Program-made: the position numbers and the translations under genes
The notes under the pieces: model-generated
The model's database searches: none
Seen by the model: the letters and a program-made list of their open reading frames with translations, nothing else
Told to the model about the DNA's origin: nothing
Shown: positions 56,642 through 64,000 of the stretch, one piece after another
How positions within the stretch are numbered: position 1 is the first letter of the stretch
How the letters are laid out: each line of letters opens with the position of its first letter
Origin: an uncultured Eubacterium sp.
GTDB taxonomy: Bacteria > Bacillota > Clostridia > Lachnospirales > Lachnospiraceae
NCBI GenBank assembly: GCA_934316845.1
Contig: CAKRDZ010000015.1
Coordinates: forward strand, 10,290 to 74,289
Direction: 5' to 3'
Length of the DNA: 64,000 nt

Positions 56642-58126
56642 ATGAATAAGAAAGTAAAAATAGGGATAATTATTACAGCCGCTCTGATTGTCGCAATTTC
56701 CGTGCTTGTCATCGCTGCGCATGTTTATTATGGAAACCGCTGGTATGCCAACACCTGGATCGGGGAACATGAATTATCCGGAATGAATTATGAAGAATCG
56801 GAGCAATTGCTTCAGAAAGTATATGATAATTATAAATTGGAGATCAAAGGAAGAAATGACGGGAATCTTGTGATTGCCAAAGATGATATTTCGTATAAGG
56901 TGGATTTGCAGGATGCATTGAAAAAAATATATGACGAACAGCATCAGTCATTTTCCGTATTTTCAATCCCGAAAAAGAAGGATTTGGAACTGCATATGAA
57001 CCCGACATACGATTCCCAAAAACTGGGAAAATGCCTGAAAAAATCCGAACTATATAAAGGAAGCGCAGAGTATGCGATCAATGTGCCAAAAGATGCCAAA
57101 GTAGCGTTTTCCGACGAGAAAAAATGTCTTGTTATCGTACCGGAAGACAAGGGAAATGTGCTGCAGTTCAAAGAATTGACGAAGGCAGTGGATGAAGCAC
57201 TGGCAGAGGGAAAAGAAACGATTGACCTTTCCGAGGAAGAAGAATATCCAAGCGTGTATCAAAGCCCGAAGATTTTTTCGGATGACAAAGCGCTTCAGAA
57301 AAAACTGGATGTCTGTAATCCGTATGTAATGCGCTGGGTTTCCTGGAAAATTACAGAAGGCTGCACGGAAAAAGCCGGACCGAAATTGATTTATTCGTGG
57401 ATCCGCTACAAAGATGGCAAAGTTACATTTGACCAGGAAAAAATGTCAGACTGGGTAGAGAAACTATGCCTCAAATATAAGACGGTCGGTGCGACACATA
57501 CCTTTACGAACCATAAGGGGAAAAAGATCACCGTAGCCGGCGGAGATTATGGCTGGGCGATCAGTTATGAAGAGACGTTGAAACAGTTGAAAAAGGCTTT
57601 GAATGCTAAGATTGATGCAAAACTTCAAAGCGCTTATCAGGAAGATCCAACCAAAGAAAATCAGGCAGCGATCACATTGAAGAGAAAGACAAAATTTGCC
57701 AATACTGCATATCAGATGGATCTTGAAAATAAAACCAATGACTGGGATACGCAGAACTTTACGGAGATATCATTAAAAGATCAAAAGGTTTATGTGTGGA
57801 GAAAAGGAAAGGTAGTGTTTGAGTGCGAGACCATTTCAGGAAAACCGATAGTAGGGAGAAAGACTCGTACCGGAATGTATTTTATTAAAGAACATCAGAC
57901 TCATCGTGTACTTGTGGGGGACAATTATAGAACACCGGTTACATATTGGGTAAGAATTACGTGGACAGGAACCGGCTTCCACTGTGCGACCTGGCAGCCA
58001 TGGAGCCGTTGGAGCAAGGATCTGTACAAAACAAGAGGATCGCATGGATGTCTGAATTTGTCACCGGAGAATTCAAAGAAAATTTATGAATTGACAAAAT
58101 ACCAGGAAGCGGTATTTATTTATTAA
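56642..58126 (+). CDS. L,D-transpeptidase (YkuD) with peptidoglycan-binding-like domain
   Basis: 494 residues. One N-terminal membrane helix (about 8-28), then extracellular domains of the PG_binding_4 type found in YoaR/YkuD proteins (about 40-360), and a YkuD catalytic domain (about 370-494) with the active site RGSHGCLNLSP (Cys nucleophile) preceded by GTGFHCATW. It would form 3-3 cross-links or attach proteins to peptidoglycan, giving beta-lactam-insensitive linking alongside the penicillin-binding protein at 1675. AAGGAGAGTAAA precedes the ATG. Confidence 0.92.
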   Translation: MNKKVKIGIIITAALIVAISVLVIAAHVYYGNRWYANTWIGEHELSGMNYEESEQLLQKVYDNYKLEIKGRNDGNLVIAKDDISYKVDLQDALKKIYDEQHQSFSVFSIPKKKDLELHMNPTYDSQKLGKCLKKSELYKGSAEYAINVPKDAKVAFSDEKKCLVIVPEDKGNVLQFKELTKAVDEALAEGKETIDLSEEEEYPSVYQSPKIFSDDKALQKKLDVCNPYVMRWVSWKITEGCTEKAGPKLIYSWIRYKDGKVTFDQEKMSDWVEKLCLKYKTVGATHTFTNHKGKKITVAGGDYGWAISYEETLKQLKKALNAKIDAKLQSAYQEDPTKENQAAITLKRKTKFANTAYQMDLENKTNDWDTQNFTEISLKDQKVYVWRKGKVVFECETISGKPIVGRKTRTGMYFIKEHQTHRVLVGDNYRTPVTYWVRITWTGTGFHCATWQPWSRWSKDLYKTRGSHGCLNLSPENSKKIYELTKYQEAVFIY

Positions 58127-58137
58127 AAGAAAACTAC

Positions 58138-58223
58138 TTAGGACCTAATGTATGGAAATCAATAAATTTGTCGTGCTTGCACGAAACCAGATTTGATCTC
58201 ACATACATTAGGTCCTAATATTT
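58138..58223. repeat. Long perfect-arm inverted repeat / terminator
   Basis: TTAGGACCTAATGTATG (58138-58154) and CATACATTAGGTCCTAA (58202-58218) are perfect 17-bp arms. Inside, a second partial stem ends in an apex TCGTGC-TT-GCACGA. TATTTTT follows, so it can end the L,D-transpeptidase transcript. The apex sequence GTCGTGCTTGCACG is found, reversed, in the 56227 element at 56487-56500. Confidence 0.85.
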
Positions 58224-58311
58224 TTATCCCTGCATAATACTTTTGTGTCATGCATTTTTTATGAGAATATGATAGAGTAATGTTCAAATATTATTAATAA
58301 GGAGGAACAAT

Positions 58312-60018
58312 ATGAAGAGAATAATCAAAAAAAGTATGGCGATATGTCTGATCGTGATAATGATGATCAGTATGCTGCCAGTCATGCAAACGAAAGCGGC
58401 CACAACTACAGGGGAAGGAACAAAAGAAGATCCGCTGATTGTTTCGGTAGATACATTTGGAGCGGGAGAAGAAGATTATCTGATTGGGGAAGAAAGTGAC
58501 GGGTATGCCTATATTACCCTTAAATTTGCGGAGGCTGGAAAACTTAGTCTGGATAACGAAGGGTCCTATAATATGTATGTAAATGGTGCGACAAGTCCGG
58601 TTATCTGGATTCGTGACGAACTTTGTCAAGCAGGTACGCAGATGACATTAAAAATTCGGGGAAATAAGTTGACAGCCGGTACAATCAAGTGGACTTATAC
58701 GAGTATTGTGGATCAGACAACCGGAGAATCCTTGGATGACTTTGGTACAAAGGAAAAGGCAAAAGATATTACAGCTGGCTACAATGCTATGGATTCCACA
58801 TTTCAAGAAACAAAGAATGATGTTTGGTATAAATTTACGATTGATAAATCAATGAAATTTGAGTTGAGAGTAAAAACTTCTTCAAGTTATGTAAGCCTTT
58901 GTAATGAAGCAGGACAAAGTATACTGAATAAAGACACGGACGAAGACAAGGATATGATCATGTTTTTCCGATTAGATCGATTTGATGGTTCGGAAGATGG
59001 GGTTTTGAAAGGAACGGCTTCTTATCCGGGAACCTATTATCTGCATATTCAAAACAGTCTGGGTTATGATGGAAAAATTAATATGAGTTTTACGGATTAT
59101 ATTCCGATCAACAGTATTAATTTTACAAAAGGAAAAGATATTACAGTAGAATTTCAGGACGAATACAAGACAGGAAGTTTTGAAAACAAAATAATATCAT
59201 ATAACCCGGCAAATACAGATGGAAAAGTTGTGAGTACAGTACATGATTCAAATTTTTCCAGTGTGGGAAAATGGGATCCGATCAATACATTTAATGTAAA
59301 AAAATACGGACGCACAACGATTGGTTATTTGGATGAACGTGGTGTGAAAGTAGATGAAGTGAAAGTGACAATTGTTCCGCAAACGGTAGACAGTGTTCAA
59401 TGTGTAGGAACATATAATAAAATTGTTATCTACCCATCTGCGCAATCACTTACCGGAAATGGGGATTGTATGCGTTTGTACACAAAAAAAGGTAAAAAGT
59501 GGAAATTGTCAGGAACGATGAAAAAGAGCGCAATTGAATCGGCAAAAGGAAGAATTGTGTTAAAAAAATTGAAACAAAATACGAATTATCAATTTCGTTT
59601 ATCAAATTATGACTCGGCATCCGGGATGGAAAGTAAACTCAGCAACGTGTTTACTGCGGGTACTGCGTTGAAAAAAGTTCCTAAGATTAAATCGGTTAAA
59701 AAGAGAAAGATCATCAAAAGCCGCGATGCAATGGTGCATAATCCGGGAAAGATTACGGAACGGTATGAATACTATGATGTATTTACATGTCAGGCCAAGA
59801 TTGGCGTAACAAAGATTAAGGGAGCCACAAGTTATTATTTTAGTTGTGGTTATGAGATCAAAAAAGAAAAGGGTACGGTTGTTTTGGCTAAGACAACAGG
59901 AAGTGTAAAGAAATTTCCGAAGAAGATTAAATTAAAAGTATTTGCAAAACGGAAAATTAATAGTTATTCTGTGGCCTACGGAGAAGCATCTAAGGCAAAA
60001 ACAGTTAAAATTCGATAA
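58312..60018 (+). CDS. Secreted protein with beta-sandwich modules, unknown
   Basis: 568 residues, not recognised. Signal peptide (MLPVMQTKAA, cleavage near 29). The first half (about 30-265) resembles two pre-peptidase-type beta-sandwich domains (DVWYKFTIDKSMKFELRV ... PGTYYLHIQNSLGYDG). A segment at about 270-350 (INFTKGKDITVEFQD) is Ig-like, and the remainder holds Lys-rich fibronectin-III-like modules, as in the other secreted proteins of this window. No anchor motif. AAGGAGGAACAAT precedes the ATG. Confidence 0.8.
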   Translation: MKRIIKKSMAICLIVIMMISMLPVMQTKAATTTGEGTKEDPLIVSVDTFGAGEEDYLIGEESDGYAYITLKFAEAGKLSLDNEGSYNMYVNGATSPVIWIRDELCQAGTQMTLKIRGNKLTAGTIKWTYTSIVDQTTGESLDDFGTKEKAKDITAGYNAMDSTFQETKNDVWYKFTIDKSMKFELRVKTSSSYVSLCNEAGQSILNKDTDEDKDMIMFFRLDRFDGSEDGVLKGTASYPGTYYLHIQNSLGYDGKINMSFTDYIPINSINFTKGKDITVEFQDEYKTGSFENKIISYNPANTDGKVVSTVHDSNFSSVGKWDPINTFNVKKYGRTTIGYLDERGVKVDEVKVTIVPQTVDSVQCVGTYNKIVIYPSAQSLTGNGDCMRLYTKKGKKWKLSGTMKKSAIESAKGRIVLKKLKQNTNYQFRLSNYDSASGMESKLSNVFTAGTALKKVPKIKSVKKRKIIKSRDAMVHNPGKITERYEYYDVFTCQAKIGVTKIKGATSYYFSCGYEIKKEKGTVVLAKTTGSVKKFPKKIKLKVFAKRKINSYSVAYGEASKAKTVKIR

Positions 60019-60029
60019 CTTTTAACGAT

Positions 60030-60079
60030 CCGGCCCCCTGTCGCGCGCATTTGTATTTCGAACACGTTGTGTTTTTGCT
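60030..60079. repeat. Partial copy of the dispersed repeat
   Basis: GGCCCCCT ... GCATTTGTATTTCGAACACGTTGTGTTTTTGCTG aligns with GGCCCCCACC ... GCATTTCGAACACTTCGTGTTCTTTTTCGCC at 56361-56411, allowing small gaps. A TTCGAACACG-TTGTGTTT pairing is kept. The rest of the 60019-60182 gap is AT-rich; TATACT at 60111-60116 is a candidate -10 for the next gene. Confidence 0.5.
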
Positions 60080-60182
60080 GAAAAATAGTGTTTTTTGGTG
60101 AAAAGTATGTTATACTCTTTATGTAACAGTTTAGAATCTAATAAAAAAAGATATAGAAATTGTATCGTTTTAAGAGGAATAT

Positions 60183-61853
60183 ATGCAAAGTAGTAGAAAC
60201 ACTAAAATTCAGAACAGTATATGTGTCGTATTAGTGCTGCTGACAGGGGGAATTCGTTTGGTACGGGATTATTTCCCGGGGAGAATCAGTAACATTATTA
60301 TTTGTGTGCTGTTTATGTTGGAATTATCAATCTGGGGATGTCAGATACAGAGAAGACTGCTTCACGAGGAACAAAAAAAGTACCTTATCAGTGTGGCAGT
60401 TTTTCTTGGATTTCTTATTTTTATCCGGACAGTAAAATTTGTATATACTGCGGAGGGGACTGCGATAAACAGAATGCTTTGGTATTTGTATTATTTCCCG
60501 CAGATTTTTAGTGTGCTTATAATGTTTTTTGCGGTTTTACATATAGGAAAACCTCTCGAAAAAAAGATTGATAAAAAATGGAAAATATTGTATTTGCCGG
60601 CGACGCTTCTTGTAATGCTTATTATGACAAATGACAGACATCAATGGGCATTTGGATTTCCGGCGGGTCTTAAATATGCCAATGAAACTTATACGCATGG
60701 AGTAATTTATTATGCGGCCTTGATCTGGATGCTGGTTTTATTTGCAGCAATGCTGGTTGTGGCAATGCAGAGATGCGCACTTGCTGAATATAGAAAGAAG
60801 ATATGGATGCCCATTATTCCTCTTGGAATTGGGCTTTTGTACGTTGTTCTGTTTTGGCTGGATCCGGATGGAATATTTCAAAGATTATTCAAAATGGCGG
60901 AGATTTGTTGTGTTGTATTTCAAGCATTTATGGAGGCTTTGATCCTGGCACATTTATTTCCGACAAATGATAATTATGAATTGCTTTGGAATTTGTCTTC
61001 TCTTGGTGGAGGGATCATGGATGAATATGGAAAATTGTGTTATTGTTCGAAAAATTGTTTTCCGGTCTCTTTTGAAGTTGTAAAAAAAGCAGAGAAAAAC
61101 AGCATTTTGCTGGAACAGAATAATATAGAAATAAAAAGTTGCCGAGTGATGGGAGGATATGGGTATTGGGGCAGAGATGTTTCGGAAATTCATAAACTTA
61201 CTCGACAATTGAAAGAAGCAGGGGATATTCTTGTAAAAGAGAATATGTTATTAAAACAGGAAAACAGAATAAAAAAAAGGAGATTGCAAATTGCAAAGAA
61301 AAACGAGCTTTATGATAAACTTATTACGCAGACGAAAAAGCAAAATATCCGTTTAAAAGAATTATATCATGACATTTTGAAAAATCCGGAGCATTTTGAT
61401 GATAACGTAAAGGAAGCCGCGGTTTTACAGGTTTATTGCAAGAGATGTGCCAATTTAATTCTTTTGGGAAAAGAAAGGAAAATAATAGATGGCAGAGAAC
61501 TTCAGCTGGCCGTTCAAGAATCTGTGGAATACCTGAAACTTTACGGTGTAAAGACATATACAGAATTTCATGGAAACGGAAAATATGCCGGAGAGGATAT
61601 TCAGGAGGCATACCGTCTGTTTCAAAATGTCTTGGAAACGATATTGTATTCGTGCTATATTTTTCTTGTTCAGATTTCTTTTAAAGAATCAATTGAAATA
61701 CATATGGAGTTTGAAAACACAGGGAGGGTGAGCAAGGAGCAAATAGGAAGTCAGCTGAAAACAGAAAACAAAAAGTCACAAATGAGTATTCATCAGGAGC
61801 AAGAGACGGTCTATATTGATTTGGCGGTGATGAAAGGGGAAAATACAGGATGA
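60183..61853 (+). CDS. Multi-span sensor protein with a degenerate kinase-like C-terminus
   Basis: 556 residues. Seven to eight membrane helices fill about 12-260, similar in layout to the 7TM N-terminus of some sensor kinases. A cytoplasmic segment (about 270-335), a coiled coil (IHKLTRQLKEAGDILVKENMLLKQENRIKKRRLQIAKK, about 340-380) and a C-terminal region (about 385-556) follow. The latter has a DHp-like helix (IRLKELYHDI) and a kinase-like tail, but the ATP-binding N and G boxes are not recognisable. It overlaps the true kinase gene (ATGA). Likely a receptor partner of that kinase. The ATG at 60183 follows AAGAGGAATAT. Confidence 0.72.
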   Translation: MQSSRNTKIQNSICVVLVLLTGGIRLVRDYFPGRISNIIICVLFMLELSIWGCQIQRRLLHEEQKKYLISVAVFLGFLIFIRTVKFVYTAEGTAINRMLWYLYYFPQIFSVLIMFFAVLHIGKPLEKKIDKKWKILYLPATLLVMLIMTNDRHQWAFGFPAGLKYANETYTHGVIYYAALIWMLVLFAAMLVVAMQRCALAEYRKKIWMPIIPLGIGLLYVVLFWLDPDGIFQRLFKMAEICCVVFQAFMEALILAHLFPTNDNYELLWNLSSLGGGIMDEYGKLCYCSKNCFPVSFEVVKKAEKNSILLEQNNIEIKSCRVMGGYGYWGRDVSEIHKLTRQLKEAGDILVKENMLLKQENRIKKRRLQIAKKNELYDKLITQTKKQNIRLKELYHDILKNPEHFDDNVKEAAVLQVYCKRCANLILLGKERKIIDGRELQLAVQESVEYLKLYGVKTYTEFHGNGKYAGEDIQEAYRLFQNVLETILYSCYIFLVQISFKESIEIHMEFENTGRVSKEQIGSQLKTENKKSQMSIHQEQETVYIDLAVMKGENTG

Positions 61854-63076
61854 AATATGTAGATGTATCAGACAGTGTGCATATTGTGGTTGGAATTATC
61901 GGACTTTTATGGGTGCTATGTTCAATTTATAATGTAGTATCCTGTATCGTGTCACGAATGGAAAAACAATTTGTGATTCCGTCTGTCTTGCTTACAATAA
62001 CTGCATGCGTATTTAATCATGGATTGGCAGAAGCAGAAAACGAGCCATCGAAGATGATGGAAATTGGGAAAGTGACGGGAAGTATTCCGGTGTGTTTTAT
62101 AGTGGGGATGCTTTTTCTGTTTTTGGGGCTGCAGCTTGTCTGGGATGGTTATATCCGTCAAAAGAAAAGAAAAATAATTATGCCGCAGACCGTGAAACAG
62201 TGTTTTGACATGCTTTCAGATGGAGTTGGATACTTTTCTGAGGAAGGGATGCCTTTTTTGGTAAACAAACAGATGCTGCGGCTTTGTGACTTGATAGGGG
62301 GCTCCGATAAGATTGATGAAAGAAAGATCATAAGCGAATTGGCAAGGCGTGGCGGCCGGTGGATCACCCAGACAAAAGATGGTAAAATATGGGATTTTCG
62401 AAAAACGGATATTTTGATTCGAAAACATAATGTTCAAGAGGTGGTAGCATATGATGTTACTGAGGTTTATACTTTGAAGAAAAAGAGAGAGCAGCAATAT
62501 AAGGTGCTTCAGAAGTACAATGATCATCTGCGGCAGTTTGATGACGAAATTGAGCAGACGGTCGTACAGAAGGAAATACTGCTTGCCAAGATGAAGATAC
62601 ATGACGATATCGGAAGTTTGTTGATCGCGTTCAGGCATTATTTCGAAAAACCGGAACGCAGCAATAAACAAGAGATTTTAAACCGGTGGAGAAGCTTGGC
62701 AGAGGATATTAAAAAAGAAAGAAGAATTACGGAGGATTCCTGGCTGCGCCTGAAAAAGGATGCAGAGAAATGGAATCTGGAATTACAAATTTTAGGGAAA
62801 ATACCCAACCAAACGGTAATACAAAATATTTTTTATGCGGCGATACGAGAGGCACTTACAAATACTGTAAAACATACAAAGGGAACGAAAGTAATGTGCA
62901 GGATAACAGAGGCAGGTGGTAAAATGTGTATTGAAATTGAAAATGACGGGGAAAGTCCGAAAAAACCGATTATAGAAGGGGGCGGTCTTGGAAATCTGCG
63001 CCGCATGGTACAAGGAGCAGGGGGGATAATGGATATTCAGTCCCGGCCTGTGTTCAAAATTAAATTAGAATTGTAA
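61850..63076 (+). CDS. Sensor histidine kinase, NarL/DesK-like
   Basis: 408 residues. Three N-terminal membrane helices (about 10-105), a PAS-like region (about 120-205), a dimerisation helix with the phospho-acceptor His in KMKIHDDIG (H251), and an HATPase domain with N box REALTNTVKHTKGT and G box GGGLGNLRRMVQGAGG. The HDxxG form is typical of kinases that work with LuxR-type regulators, like the one 12 bases downstream. The first overlap (ATGA) couples it to the 60183 sensor. Confidence 0.88.
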   Translation: MKYVDVSDSVHIVVGIIGLLWVLCSIYNVVSCIVSRMEKQFVIPSVLLTITACVFNHGLAEAENEPSKMMEIGKVTGSIPVCFIVGMLFLFLGLQLVWDGYIRQKKRKIIMPQTVKQCFDMLSDGVGYFSEEGMPFLVNKQMLRLCDLIGGSDKIDERKIISELARRGGRWITQTKDGKIWDFRKTDILIRKHNVQEVVAYDVTEVYTLKKKREQQYKVLQKYNDHLRQFDDEIEQTVVQKEILLAKMKIHDDIGSLLIAFRHYFEKPERSNKQEILNRWRSLAEDIKKERRITEDSWLRLKKDAEKWNLELQILGKIPNQTVIQNIFYAAIREALTNTVKHTKGTKVMCRITEAGGKMCIEIENDGESPKKPIIEGGGLGNLRRMVQGAGGIMDIQSRPVFKIKLEL

Positions 63077-63088
63077 CAGGAGGAAGAG

Positions 63089-63724
63089 ATGAAAAGATAT
63101 AAGGTGATGATCATTGATGATCAGGAGATGGCAAGACAACTTTTCGCATGGTATTTTGAAGGACAGGAAGACTATGTTGTGGTTTGTCAGGCGGGAACAG
63201 TCTCGTTTGTGGAAGAATTTGTAAAAACGAATCAAGTGGATGTCGTTATTATGGATGTGCTGATGAAAGATGATGTTAATGGGTTTGTTACGGCTAAACG
63301 CATAAAAAAAATCTGTCCTCAGATTAAAATTGTTATGGTAACATCAATGCCGGAAGTGTCATGGATTAATAAGGCAAAAAATATGGGGATAGATAGTTTT
63401 TGGTATAAAGAAGCTTCTCAGGAAACTATTTTATCCGTAGTAAAACGAACGATGGCAGGAGAACGGGTGTATCCGAATGAACCACCGAAAGTATCGGTTG
63501 GACAGGCTTTTAGTACCGAGATAACAGAGAGAGAATTGGAAGTGTTACGTGTTATGACGAAAGGAAGTTCGAATGCGGCGATTGCTCGAGAACTCGGAAT
63601 CGCTGAAAATACAGTCAAACAACATATTCGCCATATGATGGAAAAAACGGGATGTGAGAGTCGTACAGAACTTGCTATTGAAGCAAGATTGAGTGGTGTG
63701 GTTGTCTATATGGAAGATCAATAG
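63089..63724 (+). CDS. LuxR/NarL-family response regulator
   Basis: 211 residues. Receiver domain with acidic pair IIDDQE, phospho-acceptor D56 in VVIMDVLMKDD, switch Thr in VMVTSMPE and Lys in FWYKEA. The C-terminal LuxR helix-turn-helix is TERELEVLRVMTKGSSNAAIARELGIAENTVKQHIRHMM. AGGAGGAAGAG precedes the ATG. Its targets are unknown; no adjacent gene obviously belongs to the regulon. Confidence 0.93.
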   Translation: MKRYKVMIIDDQEMARQLFAWYFEGQEDYVVVCQAGTVSFVEEFVKTNQVDVVIMDVLMKDDVNGFVTAKRIKKICPQIKIVMVTSMPEVSWINKAKNMGIDSFWYKEASQETILSVVKRTMAGERVYPNEPPKVSVGQAFSTEITERELEVLRVMTKGSSNAAIARELGIAENTVKQHIRHMMEKTGCESRTELAIEARLSGVVVYMEDQ

Positions 63725-63848
63725 CAGCGCTAAGACACCGGGAAAGAATCATTAAAAAGCATAGAAAAAACAGGTTTGGCATTCTCTGCTAAATTCACGG
63801 CACCACTTGGAAATGCTGGCTTTGGATACGCCGTATTCCGCAGTGATG

Positions 63849-63881
63849 CTTTTGTAGGTTCGAGTCCTACTCGGGGAGCTA
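63849..63881 (+). tRNA. tRNA 3'-end fragment (T-arm and acceptor strand only)
   Basis: GTAGG-TTCGAGT-CCTAC (63854-63870) is a perfect T-arm, followed by TCGGGGA and discriminator G, then CTA. The matching 5' strand TCCCCGA, D-arm and anticodon arm are absent upstream. The acceptor end with G discriminator and T-first pairing best suits tRNA-Asn. It is not a functional tRNA and most likely marks an integration junction. The surrounding 63725-64000 contains no gene I can support. Confidence 0.55.
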
Positions 63882-63898
63882 ACGGACGGAAGTTCTTC

Positions 63899-63930
63899 AA
63901 CCACAGGAATGTTACCTGTGGATTTTTTTT
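63899..63930 (+). terminator. Rho-independent terminator after the tRNA fragment
   Basis: CCACAGG-AATGTTA-CCTGTGG followed by A and T8. Its position just behind the acceptor end fits the original terminator of a tRNA gene. Confidence 0.85.
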
Positions 63931-64000
63931 GTTATAAAGGAAAACAGATACTAGAAAATTCAATTTAAGTACCAAATATATCATAGAATAATCTTACAGA

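Noticed and set aside
63780..63881. Intact tRNA with a long variable arm
   Set aside because: No 5' acceptor strand complementary to TCGGGGA and no D or anticodon arm could be drawn upstream.
63730..63984. Minus-strand open frame of 84 codons containing RVGLEPTKASLRNT
   Set aside because: This is the antisense reading of the tRNA T-arm and neighbouring sequence, a well-known type of spurious protein; it has no ribosome site.
1..64000. CRISPR arrays and insertion sequences
   Set aside because: No regularly spaced direct repeats and no transposase or integrase reading frame were found; the only tandem repeats are within the Thr-Pro linkers.

Overview
The window looks like a chromosome segment of a Gram-positive, low-to-mid GC Clostridia member, most likely a gut-type Lachnospiraceae. 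The evidence is the Firmicutes-type ribosomal super-operon (S10-spc-alpha, ending rpoA-rplQ-ecfA1-ecfA2-ecfT-truA), the zinc-type S14, zinc-LID adenylate kinase, many AGGAGG ribosome sites, sigma-A promoters, and secreted proteins with Thr-Pro linkers and lysine-rich beta modules. No species is claimed.

Layout. 1-7842: end of a dTDP-rhamnose locus (rfbB 3' part, rfbD), a convergent class A penicillin-binding protein, then yigZ, rarA, a small membrane protein, tgt and yajC. 8094-19820: one 3908-codon secreted surface protein. 19954-39713: a promoter and long structured leader, then about 34 translation, secretion and transcription genes from rpsJ to truA, with a second promoter and leader before rpmJ and a structured gap between rpsJ and rplC. 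39703-41883: a hydrolase and a secreted fibronectin-III protein lie between truA and rplM. 41943-42953: promoter, L13-type leader, rplM and rpsI.

43208-47547 is an AT-rich accessory block. It holds an RloA/RloB-like ATPase plus TOPRIM-like pair, an AraC-type DNA-binding domain fused to a RelA/SpoT-type HD domain whose metal site is degenerate, and a second ATPase with a short PD-(D/E)XK-like partner. This is the best candidate for an undescribed or poorly described system. 47584-49405: HAD phosphatase, DUF4177 protein and secreted CAP protein. 49479-54988 is a coherent five-gene set: a secreted alpha/alpha-barrel protein, a membrane-tethered DUF4430 (transcobalamin C-domain-like) protein, and a complete ECF importer (T, fused A-A, S). 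It suggests surface capture and uptake of a corrinoid-like ligand. 55006-60018: CDF metal exporter, a 315-bp multi-hairpin repeat, an L,D-transpeptidase and another secreted protein. 60183-63724: two tandem sensor proteins (one apparently lacking the kinase core) and a LuxR-type response regulator. The right edge carries a tRNA 3' fragment that looks like an integration scar.

All calls come from reading the sequence without database searches; functions of accessory genes are inferences.
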